A stretch of 64,000 bases of DNA from Limosilactobacillus panis. GTDB lineage: Bacteria; Bacillota; Bacilli; Lactobacillales; Lactobacillaceae. The translations under genes were made by a program, and so were the position numbers. Where the stretch lies: positions 1,984,001 through 2,048,000 of the forward strand of contig NZ_CP081855.1 of assembly GCF_019797825.1 (NCBI RefSeq), in the 5' to 3' direction. Below the pieces are notes generated by a model that saw only the letters and a program-made list of their open reading frames with translations, searched no databases and had not been told where the DNA came from. Below, piece by piece: positions 17,050-25,915 of this stretch (position 1 is the first letter of the stretch; every line of letters begins with the position of its first letter).

Positions 17050-18414
17050 ATGAAAAATCAGATTGGCAAAGGTAGTAGCCCGAAGGAAAAGACTCTCGGG
17101 CTATTTGACCTTTCAATCCTTGGAATTGGCGCAATCATCGGTACGGGAATCCTCGTCCTCACCGGAATCGTCGCGTCAACCGATGCGGGCCCCGGAATCG
17201 TCTTTTCGTTTTTGATTGCGGCCTTGGCAAGTGGGTTGATTGGGCTTTGCTATTCGGAGCTCACCACTAGCTTACCGAATTCCGGAAGTGCGTTTTTTTA
17301 CGCCTGGGTATCAATTGGTAAGTTTGTCGCGTTCCTCGCCGGCTGGACCCTGATTGGGGTCTACATTACCACCACGGCAACGGTTGCCAACGGCTGGACC
17401 GGGTATGTCCAATCATTCTTAGAAGTTTTGGGAATTAACTTACCCCACCAGCTCCTCGTCAACCCCGCTGCTGGTGGTTACATCAACCTTCCAGCGGTCC
17501 TGATGATCATCCTGATGACCATCATCCTGACCCGGGGGACGAGCGAAAGTAAACTAGTCAACAACTTCTTGGTTGGGGTCAAGATATTCATTATCGTCTT
17601 ATTTATCGTGGTCAGCGTCTGGGACGTCAAGACCACCAATTGGCACCCCTTCCTCCCGTACGGTGCGAAGGGAATTTTCACCGGGGCTTCGGCAGTCTTC
17701 TTCTCCTTTTTGGGCTTTGACGCCCTCGCCACGTCGGCGGAGGATGCTAAAGACGTCGGTCACACAATTCCCCGGGCAATCGTCCTCTGCTTAACGGTCT
17801 CCACAACCCTTTATATCCTAGTTAGCTTAGTGATGACGGGGGTTGTGCGCTACACCAAGCTGAACGTTTCCGAGGCGATGTCTTACGTACTACTCAGTGA
17901 GGGCCATAACTATGTCGCCGAGATTGTCTCTTTAGGGGCGGTCCTCGGAATCATGGCCGTGGTGTTTGCCTTTATTTATGCCGGGTCCAACATTCTTAAG
18001 TCAATGAGCCGGTCACGCTTTCTGCCCAAGGGTCTCGCCAAGTTGAACACCCGTACCCAAAGTCCAAACCGGGCAATCTGGCTAGTCGGTTTGGCCTCCG
18101 CAGTGTTTGCCGGCGAGTTCGACCTCCACTACCTGGCCTTGATTGCCAACATTGGGTCCCTGATGGTCTTCATGCTCATTTCCTTGATTGTAATCATCCT
18201 CCGGTACAAGTACCCGGAATTAAAGCGGCCATTTAAGGTCCCGTTTGGCAACGTGATCCCGACCTGTTCAATCCTGTTTTGCCTAATCCTGCTGGTCAGC
18301 ATCTCGCTCAAGGCATGGTTAACCTACCTGCTATGGATTGTCATCGGGTTAATCGTCTACTTCGCCTATTCACTTCGCCACGCGGACGAGTTTAACTTTA
18401 CTGAAGATAAGTAG
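17050..18414 (+). CDS. APC-superfamily amino acid permease
   Basis: A 454-residue integral membrane protein with 12 predicted segments. The first segment has the APC signature GIGAIIGTGILVLTG; FSFLGFDALATSAEDAKD in segment 6 is typical of the cationic amino acid transporter (CAT/YfnA) branch. It imports or exchanges amino acids; the substrate is not decidable. AAAGGA precedes the ATG. It is monocistronic and ends in a clear terminator. Confidence 0.9.
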   Translation: MKNQIGKGSSPKEKTLGLFDLSILGIGAIIGTGILVLTGIVASTDAGPGIVFSFLIAALASGLIGLCYSELTTSLPNSGSAFFYAWVSIGKFVAFLAGWTLIGVYITTTATVANGWTGYVQSFLEVLGINLPHQLLVNPAAGGYINLPAVLMIILMTIILTRGTSESKLVNNFLVGVKIFIIVLFIVVSVWDVKTTNWHPFLPYGAKGIFTGASAVFFSFLGFDALATSAEDAKDVGHTIPRAIVLCLTVSTTLYILVSLVMTGVVRYTKLNVSEAMSYVLLSEGHNYVAEIVSLGAVLGIMAVVFAFIYAGSNILKSMSRSRFLPKGLAKLNTRTQSPNRAIWLVGLASAVFAGEFDLHYLALIANIGSLMVFMLISLIVIILRYKYPELKRPFKVPFGNVIPTCSILFCLILLVSISLKAWLTYLLWIVIGLIVYFAYSLRHADEFNFTEDK

Positions 18415-18419
18415 TCTAT

Positions 18420-18452
18420 CGCGGCTGGCCTATTTGGCTAGCCGTGTTTTTC
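18420..18452 (+). terminator. Terminator after the APC permease
   Basis: CGGCTGGCC / GGCTAGCCG stem followed by TGTTTTT. Confidence 0.85.
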
Positions 18453-18473
18453 AGCCTTCGAATACTGCACAGT

Positions 18474-18600
18474 AATCGTGGAAAACCAGAGACTAGCTTC
18501 GCGCCGAAGTGTACTCCTAGTGTCTAGCGCCGCGAAGCAAGTCCATTGATTACGGAGCACGCTAATGCTTTCCAGCTTCGCTTTTGTAATTAATTTTCCA
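18474..18600. repeat. Dispersed repeat B, copy 2
   Basis: It shares the CTAGCTTCGCGCCGAAG ... GTGTCTAGCGCCGCG block with 3385-3432. It continues with TTACGGAGCACGCTAATGCTTT, which matches 20255-20280 (copy 3). The ends GGAAAA / TTTTCC pair. Confidence 0.7.
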
Positions 18601-18607
18601 ATTAGTG

Positions 18608-18636
18608 TTGACAATTAAATTAGAATTCGTTAAGAT
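18608..18636 (+). promoter_or_regulatory. Promoter of the T-box-metE-like transcript
   Basis: TTGACA (18608-18613), 17-bp spacer, TAAGAT (18631-18636). Confidence 0.75.
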
Positions 18637-18654
18637 AATGACAATTAAATTAAG

Positions 18655-18948
18655 AAATGCTTAGAAGAGATGAGTAAGCAGGCGTAGCCATTACAGAGAA
18701 CCGCGGTTGGTGGAAGGCGGGATGGCTAGACCTGTCGAAGATGGTCTTGGAGCAATGTTCGGGTGGCGAGCCAGACGTGAGCTACCCACGAGTGACGTCC
18801 GATATAACGTCTAGGTTTACCTTCGGGTGTACCTACTGAGGAGCTAGCTGCGAGGCCGGCTCAAATTAGGGTGGTAACACGTTAACTAATGATTAGCTTG
18901 ACGTCCCTAGGAAAGGCACAGTGTCTTTCCTAGGGACGTTTTTTATTT
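18655..18948 (+). ncRNA. T-box leader (probably methionine)
   Basis: The T-box sequence AGGGTGGTAACACG (18867-18880) differs slightly from the AGGGTGGNACCRCG norm. A terminator CGTCCCTAGGAAAG / CTTTCCTAGGGACG plus T-run follows at 18901-18945. Methionine specificity is inferred from the downstream methionine synthase gene; an ATG occurs in the stem I region (GCGGGATGGC, about 18717-18726). Confidence 0.88.
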
Positions 18949-18990
18949 GCTCCGCACCGGAACCCACCGCATACGAAAGGATCGATTATT

Positions 18991-20127
18991 ATGACTGAAT
19001 TCACAAAACGAACTGTTTCCCCATTCCGCTACGACGTTGTTGGTAGTTTTCTCCGTCCCCAAGCATTAAAGGATGCCCGGGCCAAATTTGCGGCGGGCAA
19101 AATCAACCAGGCTGACTTGACCGCCGTGGAGGATAAGTGCATCACCGAATTAATTCAAAAAGAAGTTGCGGCCGGACTACGGGCCGTCACGGACGGTGAA
19201 TTTCGGCGAAGCTATTGGCACCTCGACTTCTTCTGGGGGCTGCAGGGGGTCAAGCACGTTAACCTAAAGCACGGTTACTTCTTCCACGACGAGGAGACCC
19301 GGAACGACTCCGCCCAGGTAGCGGGCAAAATCAGCGGTAAAAACCACCCGTTTGTCAACTACTTCAAGTTTGTACGGGACCACGCTCCTGCCGGGGTCCA
19401 GGTCAAGCAGACCATCCCCGCACCAGCTCAGTTTCTGGAAGAGCTAATCCGGCCCGAAAACCAGGCTAGCGTTAAGGACAACTACGCTTCCGTTGACGAG
19501 CTGGATCACGACGTGGCGGCCGCCTACCACCAAGTAATTGAAGACCTCTACGCGGCCGGTTGCCGGACCATCCAACTTGACGACTGTACCTGGGGAATCT
19601 CCGTCAATAACTTTGCCAACCTTAAGAAGAAGGACCCCAACGCTGATACGTCCGAGTTGAAGAAACTCCAGGAACGGTTTCTCAAAGTAAACAACGCCGC
19701 CATTGCGGACCTGCCAGCAGATTTAACAGTTAACACCCACGTTTGCCGGGGAAACTACCACTCAACTTGGGCTGCCGCTGGTGGCTATGGTCCCGTCGCT
19801 GACACTCTCTTCGCCCAGGAAAATGTACAGGCCTTCTACCTGGAATACGACTCCGACCGGGCTGGTGGCTTTGAACCCCTCGCTAAGGTTCCTGACGACA
19901 AGTACGTTGTCTTGGGGCTCATCACGTCCAAGTCTGGCAAGCTGGAAGACAAGCAGGCCATCATCGACCGAATCCACGAAGCAGCAAAGTACCACCCGTT
20001 GGACCACCTCTGCCTGAGTCCCCAGTGTGGGTTTGCCTCCACTGAGGAAGGTAACATCCTCACCGAAGACCAGCAGTGGAAGAAAGTCGCCCTCGTCAAG
20101 GAAATTGCCACCAAAGTCTGGGGCTAG
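18991..20127 (+). CDS. Cobalamin-independent methionine synthase-like protein (MetE C-terminal domain, YxjG/YxjH type)
   Basis: A 378-residue single-domain relative of MetE that transfers a methyl group to homocysteine to make methionine. The zinc site is visible as HVCRGN (His and Cys, about 250-255) and as the Cys of LSPQCGFAS near 347. The N-terminal catalytic half of full MetE is absent, as is normal for the YxjG/YxjH family, so the methyl donor is uncertain. Control by a T-box means it is made when tRNA-Met is uncharged. Confidence 0.88.
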   Translation: MTEFTKRTVSPFRYDVVGSFLRPQALKDARAKFAAGKINQADLTAVEDKCITELIQKEVAAGLRAVTDGEFRRSYWHLDFFWGLQGVKHVNLKHGYFFHDEETRNDSAQVAGKISGKNHPFVNYFKFVRDHAPAGVQVKQTIPAPAQFLEELIRPENQASVKDNYASVDELDHDVAAAYHQVIEDLYAAGCRTIQLDDCTWGISVNNFANLKKKDPNADTSELKKLQERFLKVNNAAIADLPADLTVNTHVCRGNYHSTWAAAGGYGPVADTLFAQENVQAFYLEYDSDRAGGFEPLAKVPDDKYVVLGLITSKSGKLEDKQAIIDRIHEAAKYHPLDHLCLSPQCGFASTEEGNILTEDQQWKKVALVKEIATKVWG

Positions 20128-20157
20128 TTCCGCCGATATACACCTCCTGAATACGAA

Positions 20158-20206
20158 AAATGGAGAGGCTGGGAGAAAACTTGTTTTCTCACCAGCCTCT
20201 TTTAGT
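20158..20206. repeat. Dispersed hairpin repeat A, copy 2
   Basis: AGAGGCTGGGAGAAAAC / GTTTTCTCACCAGCCTCT with a T tract on one side. It also ends the methionine synthase transcript. Confidence 0.8.
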
Positions 20207-20220
20207 TCTCTAAATATTAC

Positions 20221-20291
20221 GCAGTAATCGCGGAAAAAAGCGTGCTCCTAGTGTCTAGTTACGGAGCACTCCAATGCTTTTTTCCCAGCTT
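20221..20291. repeat. Dispersed repeat B, copy 3 (short form)
   Basis: It carries GTGCTCCTAGTGTCTAG and TTACGGAGCAC as in copy 2 but lacks the central CGCGCCGAAG part. As at 3294-3474, it sits directly after hairpin A. Confidence 0.65.
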
Positions 20292-20292
20292 G

Positions 20293-20529
20293 TTATCCGA
20301 TATAATCACCAACAACGGGAATCCCCGGTAAGACACTGTCACCGTGGGCTACCCGTCTTTTTAATGGTTCCGTCAAATCCTGACCCGCCGAATAACCATG
20401 GTGCTTACCACCCTGCCAGGATGCATCTTCAGAAACGTCATAAACCTTGCCATCGATTGCGATGTACGCGGGGCGGCCATCCTGCCCATCGTACTTTTGT
20501 AACTCTTCCTTTGTGAACGTCTTTGCCAT
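20293..20529 (-). CDS. Small cytochrome b5-like heme/steroid-binding domain protein
   Basis: A single-domain protein of 78 residues: KTFTKEELQKYDGQDGRPAYIAI, then GKVYDVSEDASWQGGKHHGY. This is the cytochrome b5 fold, in which the HPGG heme-ligand loop is replaced by QGGKHH, so heme binding is possible through a nearby His but not assured. GGGAGG precedes the ATG at 20529. There is no membrane anchor. Its partner is unknown; the window also encodes a heme-efflux-like system. Confidence 0.8.
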   Translation of the reverse strand: MAKTFTKEELQKYDGQDGRPAYIAIDGKVYDVSEDASWQGGKHHGYSAGQDLTEPLKRRVAHGDSVLPGIPVVGDYIG

Positions 20530-20621
20530 ACCGGTTTCCTCCCTTTTCCATTTTTTTGGTAGTTTTACTATACCGAAGCTGGCTGTAAAAAGCACACTTT
20601 CTGCTCGACCTTAATGAAAAG

Positions 20622-21107
20622 TTATAAGTCCTTAACCATGGTCAACCAAGTTTCGTCAGCATGGCTGGAAGGTGACACCCCCGCCTGGTGAAAGCCGTTA
20701 TGCTCGTAAAAGGGAACGTTTTTGGCCAGGAAGTCTAGCACAATTGCCTGCCGCTTACTTGCCTGGGCTACCCGCGCTAGGGCGTCCAAGAGCTTACTAC
20801 CAACGCCTTTTCTCCGGTAGTCCGGGGCCACCGCAAGTGAAAGCACGAGCTGGTAACCGCCCGTGGGCAGGTTAGTCGGCGCCGTCTCGTACATCTGGTC
20901 GTCAATCACCTGGGTATTGACCGCCGGGCCAACAATGAAGCCGACTACCTGGTCCCCGTCCTTGGCCACTAAAAAGGTGTCTGGTAATTTGTTGAGCCGG
21001 TCCTGAAAAGCTGACGGGGTCCCAGCCTCGGCAGGACTAAAGCCCGCCCGCTCAATTGCAACTACCGCGTGTAGGTCTGCTTGTTGGACATTACTGATTT
21101 TGATCAT
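20622..21107 (-). CDS. GNAT-family N-acetyltransferase
   Basis: A 161-residue acetyl-CoA-dependent transferase. The acetyl-CoA loop is seen in LSLAVAPDYRRKGVGSKLLDAL (motif A, R/Q-x-x-G-x-G/A) and the C-terminal FYEHNGF is typical. The sequence around SPAEAGTPSAFQDRL resembles arylalkylamine N-acetyltransferase-like members. It overlaps the 3' end of the LysR gene by 17 bp, and its AAGGAGG site lies inside that gene, so the two form a unit. Confidence 0.82.
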   Translation of the reverse strand: MIKISNVQQADLHAVVAIERAGFSPAEAGTPSAFQDRLNKLPDTFLVAKDGDQVVGFIVGPAVNTQVIDDQMYETAPTNLPTGGYQLVLSLAVAPDYRRKGVGSKLLDALARVAQASKRQAIVLDFLAKNVPFYEHNGFHQAGVSPSSHADETWLTMVKDL

Positions 21108-21978
21108 GGGTAACCTCCTTCATCTCCTTAATAAAAATATTGCCGACGTTTGGCAGGCGATTATCCTTGCGCCAAGCCAAAATATTCTGATCAACTAGCG
21201 CCGGGGTTAGGGGCCGAAAGACCAGGTCGTCCTCTGCGCAGGGATTAATCAGTCCCTCATAAGTCATTACCGCGCACGCACCAGTCTTAGCCAGCAGAGC
21301 CGCGTTAAAGACCAGGTTATACTGGCCAACAAATTTGAAGTGGTTCAGTGCCATTCCCGCCCACTGGCGAAAGGTATCCTGGCGCCTGGTCTGCCCCGAC
21401 GTCATCAGCGGTTGGCCAATCAGGTCCTCAGGGGTAATTGCCTTCTTTTGTGCCAGTGGCGAATCGGTCGCAACGACGATGCCCCAACGGTTAACCCCGC
21501 TAAGGGGCATGGTGTTGTATTCAATCAGGTTTTCGTGTCCCATCAGGATGGCAAACTCAATCAAGCCCGTATCCAGTTGGTGGCGTAAAAGCTCACTGTC
21601 CCCACTCACCAGGTTGAGGCGAATCTGGGGAAACTTAGCCATGATGTGTTTGATACAGTCCATCACGGGTTGGACGGCCCGACTTTCGTCCGCGCCGATA
21701 TTGATGACACCACTCACCACCGCTTTTTTCTGCAACTGGACAGTAGTCCGGTCCACCAGGGTGGTGATTTCCTGAGCCCGGTCAAAGAGGTAGGACCCCT
21801 CCTGAGTAAGTTTAATTTGCCGGTGCCCCCGCTCAAAGAGCGTAACCCCCAACTCATTTTCGAGCTCCTTCATCTGGCGAGAAAGGGCTGGCTGCGAGAT
21901 GTGAAGGGCCTGCGCCGCACCGGAAATATTCCCTTCCCGGACAATCTCATTGAAATAACGTAGTACCCGAACTTCCAT
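21091..21978 (-). CDS. LysR-family transcriptional regulator
   Basis: A 295-residue activator or repressor. The N-terminal winged helix (residues 1-60: LRYFNEIVREGNISGAAQAL, QPALSRQMKELE) is followed by a two-lobe substrate-binding domain. AGGAGG precedes the ATG. It is divergent from an acetyltransferase-hydrolase-hydrolase operon, the usual arrangement for a LysR regulator and its target. Confidence 0.9.
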   Translation of the reverse strand: MEVRVLRYFNEIVREGNISGAAQALHISQPALSRQMKELENELGVTLFERGHRQIKLTQEGSYLFDRAQEITTLVDRTTVQLQKKAVVSGVINIGADESRAVQPVMDCIKHIMAKFPQIRLNLVSGDSELLRHQLDTGLIEFAILMGHENLIEYNTMPLSGVNRWGIVVATDSPLAQKKAITPEDLIGQPLMTSGQTRRQDTFRQWAGMALNHFKFVGQYNLVFNAALLAKTGACAVMTYEGLINPCAEDDLVFRPLTPALVDQNILAWRKDNRLPNVGNIFIKEMKEVTHDQNQ

Positions 21979-21997
21979 CGTCAGTCCTCCTATGCAT

Positions 21998-22030
21998 AAT
22001 ACTTATACTTTCACATATATTATAAGTATT
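21998..22030. promoter_or_regulatory. Inverted repeat in the LysR divergent promoter
   Basis: AATACTTATA (21998-22007) and TATAAGTATT (22021-22030) are perfect inverted arms separated by 13 bp, between the two divergent genes. A likely LysR binding site. Confidence 0.6.
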
Positions 22031-22086
22031 TTACACTGACATGCCAACTGTTTATCCTAATAATAAACAGAAAGGAGAATCAATGG

Positions 22087-22617
22087 ATGACAACTAACAT
22101 GAAAGCCACAAGCCCAAAAATTGCCCAGGTGGTCGCCACTAACCAGCCCCTCGTTCAGGCGCTCAACACTGGTGTCCACACCAACCAAGAGGTTCGCCAG
22201 GTCGTTGCGAAAATCACGGGGCAGGCAATTGACCCGTCCGTTGAAATTCGCCTGCCCTTTTATACCGACTTTGGACGCCACCTTCAAATTGGGAAAAACG
22301 TCTTTATCAATATCGGCGTCACCTTCACAGACCTTGGCGGCATCCAACCAGCAGACCGGGTCCTGATTGGCCCCAACGCCACTCTTGTCTCCGTCAACCA
22401 CCCCCTCGACCCGGCCGACCGTCGCAACCTTGAGCTCAAGCCAATCAAGGTGGGCACTAACGCCTGGATTGGGGCCAACGCCACCATCTTACCAGGAGTA
22501 ACCATCGGCGAAAACGCGGTTGTTGCGGCTGGGGCCATCGTCACTAAGGACGTCCCAGCTAACACTGTCGTTGCCGGCGTCCCCGCAAAAGTCATTAAGA
22601 AAATAAAGGAGGACTAA
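22087..22617 (+). CDS. Sugar O-acetyltransferase (LacA/Maa type, left-handed beta-helix)
   Basis: A 176-residue hexapeptide-repeat enzyme that moves acetyl from acetyl-CoA to a sugar or similar hydroxyl. The catalytic His is in SVNHPLDPADRR; hexapeptide repeats run through GTNAWIGANATILPGVTIGENAVVAAG, ending in AGVPAKVI. The AAAGGAG site suits the ATG at 22087. An ATG 4 bp earlier hits a stop at its fifth codon. First gene of the operon driven from the LysR divergon. Confidence 0.88.
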   Translation: MTTNMKATSPKIAQVVATNQPLVQALNTGVHTNQEVRQVVAKITGQAIDPSVEIRLPFYTDFGRHLQIGKNVFINIGVTFTDLGGIQPADRVLIGPNATLVSVNHPLDPADRRNLELKPIKVGTNAWIGANATILPGVTIGENAVVAAGAIVTKDVPANTVVAGVPAKVIKKIKED

Positions 22618-22620
22618 TCT

Positions 22621-23574
22621 ATGTCATTACGATACATTACCAAACTTAACGAAAACGTCCACCGCGACCACGTCAGCTTTTTAAATCGCTACGGGATCAA
22701 GATTGCGGTTGACCTTTACTCCCCAAAGAAACGGACAGCAGGAAAGTACCCGGCTTTAATCGTGGGTGCACCCTACGGTGGGGTAAAGAAACAGGGCCCG
22801 GCCGTCTACGCCAACGAGCTCGCCCAGCGAGGCTTTGTGGTCCTGACCTTTGACCAGGTCTTCATGGGTGAATCCGGTGGTTGGCCACGCCACGTGTCAT
22901 CCCCAGAGCTTTTTGCCGAATCATTTAGTGCTAGCGTTGACTATCTCGGGGTCCAGGTGCCCTTTGTGGACCGGGATAAAATTGGTGTGATTGGTATCTG
23001 CGGCTCTGCCGGCTTTGCCCTTTCCGCCGCTTCCGTTGATCCCCGGATCAAGGCGGTGGTTACCGCCTCAATGTACGACATCACGGATATCCGCGGCATG
23101 ATGAAGCCCAGCAAGGACCAATTAGATAAGATGAAGACCCAGTTGGCTAACCAGCGGTGGGCGGACTTTGCCAATGGGCAGCCGGAATACAAGCCGTCAT
23201 TCCCTGACCACCCCTACCCGTCGGTTGATGAGCTCCCGAAGATGGGCCCCATCAATAATGAGTGGTTCCGCTTCTACGCTGTTTCCCGGGGCTTCCACCC
23301 CAATGCCCGGGCCGGTTTTACCACCACTTCTAACCTGACGATGATGCAGTTCTCCGCCCTCAACTACATTGATGAGATTTCCCCGCGGCCAATCCTGTTT
23401 ATCTTTGGTGACCGGGCCCATTCCCGTTCTTTCTCCGAACGGGCATATAATTTAGCCAAGGGACCAAAGGAAAAGTACATTGTTGACGACTGTGAACACA
23501 TTGACCTGTACGACCAAGTTAATAAGATTCCGTTTACCAAGATCCAAAGCTTTTTCACTGACCACCTTAACTAA
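22621..23574 (+). CDS. Alpha/beta hydrolase (YcjY/dienelactone-hydrolase-like)
   Basis: A 317-residue cytosolic esterase or amidase. The likely nucleophile Ser lies in GICGSAG (about 122-128), the Asp in FGDRAHS and the His in CEHIDLYD. The oxyanion region is APYGG. It begins 3 bp after the acetyltransferase stop with GGAGGA just before, so the two are co-translated. An enzyme that adds acetyl followed by one that could remove it suggests a shared substrate class. Confidence 0.85.
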   Translation: MSLRYITKLNENVHRDHVSFLNRYGIKIAVDLYSPKKRTAGKYPALIVGAPYGGVKKQGPAVYANELAQRGFVVLTFDQVFMGESGGWPRHVSSPELFAESFSASVDYLGVQVPFVDRDKIGVIGICGSAGFALSAASVDPRIKAVVTASMYDITDIRGMMKPSKDQLDKMKTQLANQRWADFANGQPEYKPSFPDHPYPSVDELPKMGPINNEWFRFYAVSRGFHPNARAGFTTTSNLTMMQFSALNYIDEISPRPILFIFGDRAHSRSFSERAYNLAKGPKEKYIVDDCEHIDLYDQVNKIPFTKIQSFFTDHLN

Positions 23575-23579
23575 TTAAT

Positions 23580-24446
23580 ATGGATGTGAGCATTTTGAAA
23601 AAATTCTCCCTAATTACAATATTAACCATCATTTTAACTTTCTGTTGCCTTACCGTTTCGCGCCGGGCAATGGCCATCCAGCACTACCGGCAGTCAACCG
23701 TGCCAGCCATCTTCATCCACGGCTGGGGCTCCAGTGCCCGGGCAGAAGACAAGATGGCCCGGGCTGCCCAACGTGCCGGCGTGACCAAGACGATTATCCG
23801 TGCCAACGTCGACCGCCAGGGAAAGGTGTCGTTTGACCGAAGCCTCCCCAAGGGGGCAGTCAACCCCATCGTGGAGGTCAACCTCGCTGATAATAAGCTT
23901 AGCCACTACCAGGACAACTACACGGCCGGTTACCACCACGGCGGCACCTACGTCAAGAACGTGGTTAACGCCTTAGAAAAACGCGGTAACTACCCGGCAT
24001 TTAACTTTGTGGGGCACTCGATGGGTAACCTAGAGATTGCCAACTACATCAATGACAATGCCGGTCACCTGCCGAAGATCAACCACCTGGTTGCTATTGC
24101 TGGCCACTATAATGGACTGGTCGGACAATCGACAGCCGAAAGTGCGGTTAGCCAGGAGGGTAAGCCAACGCGGGAGAACTCCTGCTTCAAGGCCCTCCGT
24201 TCTCTCCGGCAAAACTTCCCCCGCAATACCCGGGTGTTAAACATCTACGGTAACCTTGACAACGGCTCTAACTCCGACGGTGACGTCCCCGTTAACTCGG
24301 CAAAGTCGTTGAAGTACCTGGTTGCTAATCGGGCAAAATCTTACCAGGAGCTTGAGCTGCACGGCAAAAGTGCCCAGCACAGCCGGCTTCACAACAATAA
24401 CCACCAGGTTGACCAGGCGTTGATCAACTTTCTGTGGGCAAAATAG
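23580..24446 (+). CDS. DUF915-type secreted or anchored alpha/beta hydrolase
   Basis: A 288-residue protein with an N-terminal hydrophobic segment (about 10-27), so exported or membrane anchored. The lipase-like core has IFIHGWGSS (oxyanion) and the nucleophile in GHSMGN; Asp and His (YGNLDNGSNSDGDVP, AQHSRLHNN) complete the triad. DUF915 proteins are widespread in lactobacilli and their substrate is unknown. It starts 5 bp after the previous gene. An ATG at 23580 was used; a TTG at 23595 (LKKFS) is an alternative. Confidence 0.83.
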   Translation: MDVSILKKFSLITILTIILTFCCLTVSRRAMAIQHYRQSTVPAIFIHGWGSSARAEDKMARAAQRAGVTKTIIRANVDRQGKVSFDRSLPKGAVNPIVEVNLADNKLSHYQDNYTAGYHHGGTYVKNVVNALEKRGNYPAFNFVGHSMGNLEIANYINDNAGHLPKINHLVAIAGHYNGLVGQSTAESAVSQEGKPTRENSCFKALRSLRQNFPRNTRVLNIYGNLDNGSNSDGDVPVNSAKSLKYLVANRAKSYQELELHGKSAQHSRLHNNNHQVDQALINFLWAK

Positions 24447-24487
24447 GATAAAGGGATCCCCCTCCCTTCATATAGCCTTTACTACTC

Positions 24488-24518
24488 AACGACTAGGAAA
24501 TTATTCCTGGTCGTTTTT
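24488..24518 (+). terminator. Terminator of the acetyltransferase-hydrolase operon
   Basis: ACGACTAGGAA / TTCCTGGTCGT stem then TTTTTT. Confidence 0.85.
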
Positions 24519-24528
24519 TGCTGTTTAA

Positions 24529-24572
24529 AAATTTCACCGGCTACCCTGTTGTCGGTAGTCGGTGAAATAATG
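24529..24572 (-). terminator. Terminator after the MFS gene
   Basis: ATTTCACCGGCTACC / GGTAGTCGGTGAAAT hairpin 30 bp past the minus-strand stop. Confidence 0.7.
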
Positions 24573-24599
24573 TGTAAGTTAGTTATTTAATAATTGCAG

Positions 24600-25865
24600 T
24601 TACTTAATTCCTTTAATGAAGAAGATCAAAATTGAACCTAAAACAGCTGAAGCACAGGCTGCAGGGAAGATATATCCATAGCTACCCATGTTAATTGCCG
24701 TTGCGGCAACAATTGGGCCAAAAATCTGCCCGGCACTGTTTGCCATGTTCAACAGCCCTAAGTCTTTAGCAGCAGTCTTTTCGTTTGGTAATACATCAAT
24801 GTTCAACGCCTGATCCACGGAATTGTACATTCCAAATCCAATTCCGGCAATCACTGCGTATGCTAACATTCCCCAAGTATTTGTTGTTAGCCGTGGGACA
24901 AATACCCCTAAGGCAATGATCAGGCCAGCAGTAATAACGGGCATCTTCCGAACCTTCATCTTATCGGCCAGTGGTCCCGAGATTAGTGACATGATAATCG
25001 CGGTAATCATCAAAATTATCGAAATTAGTGAAACATATTGCTGAACCGCGCCACCCTTGAGTTTGATGTAGTCAGTAAAAATATATAGGGTATAGCCCGA
25101 AATGGCAAATTGAGAAATGATAATCATAAATTTACCAAATAGAGCTAGATAGAAATTACGGGCGTTATGGGTTGGGAAGACGAAGTTAGCAGAAAATGCC
25201 TTCCAACCATCAATCTTTTCAACGGGCATATCCTTAGTTGACTGCTCGTGTAAAATCAGCGCCGCAATTGGCCCAGATACTAAAGTCATCGTAGCCATAA
25301 CGTAAAAGCCCATTGTGTTATTGTACAAGAAATGGGAACCAATTACTGGTCCTAATCCTTGTGCGGCAGCGGTCCCTAACGCATACATCCCGGACATCGT
25401 GCCCCGGAATTGTTCAGAGGTCCGGTCGGCAATTACCGCGACCAATGGCGCCACAATCATATTTTGGAAAAGGACATATACAGAGTCACCGACAACAACA
25501 CCAAATGCTGTCTTGGCATGACTCCAGGCAATAATACTAATGAATGAACCAATTGAACCAACAATTATCCATGGCGTCCGCCGCCCCCAACGTGAGCGGG
25601 TCCGGTCAGAAAGGCCACCCCAGATAATATTCGAAATTGTTGCCACGATCATTGCGACCGCAGACATTGTTGCAATAACGTTTTGCTTCGTTGCCGGATC
25701 AATATCTTGGACCAGTTTTGGAACTGTTACCCCAACTAATCCAAGGTAAGGGCCAACCCAAAGAAAGTAACCCAGAACAATCCCAATACAAGTTCTTACT
25801 GGAAACTTCTTCTGCTCTTCGTTAGTTGGCGTTTGCCATGGTTTTCTTTCGGTCGAATTATCCAT
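24600..25865 (-). CDS. MFS sugar transporter, probable (xylo)oligosaccharide carrier
   Basis: A 421-residue permease with 12 membrane segments and the MFS loop motif GGLSDRTRSRWGRRTPW between segments 2 and 3. That form (RTRSRWGRRxPW) is typical of GPH/SLC45-like sugar cation symporters. The ATG at 25865 was preferred over a GTG at 25874 that lies only 2 bases from the ribosome site. It follows the GH120 gene by 50 bp and is likely co-transcribed, which makes a xyloside or xylo-oligosaccharide the likely cargo (inference). Confidence 0.82.
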   Translation of the reverse strand: MDNSTERKPWQTPTNEEQKKFPVRTCIGIVLGYFLWVGPYLGLVGVTVPKLVQDIDPATKQNVIATMSAVAMIVATISNIIWGGLSDRTRSRWGRRTPWIIVGSIGSFISIIAWSHAKTAFGVVVGDSVYVLFQNMIVAPLVAVIADRTSEQFRGTMSGMYALGTAAAQGLGPVIGSHFLYNNTMGFYVMATMTLVSGPIAALILHEQSTKDMPVEKIDGWKAFSANFVFPTHNARNFYLALFGKFMIIISQFAISGYTLYIFTDYIKLKGGAVQQYVSLISIILMITAIIMSLISGPLADKMKVRKMPVITAGLIIALGVFVPRLTTNTWGMLAYAVIAGIGFGMYNSVDQALNIDVLPNEKTAAKDLGLLNMANSAGQIFGPIVAATAINMGSYGYIFPAACASAVLGSILIFFIKGIK

Positions 25866-25915
25866 ATTTTTCACATTCCTTTTTAATCACGTCATTCAAT
25901 ACTTAGCAAATGACC

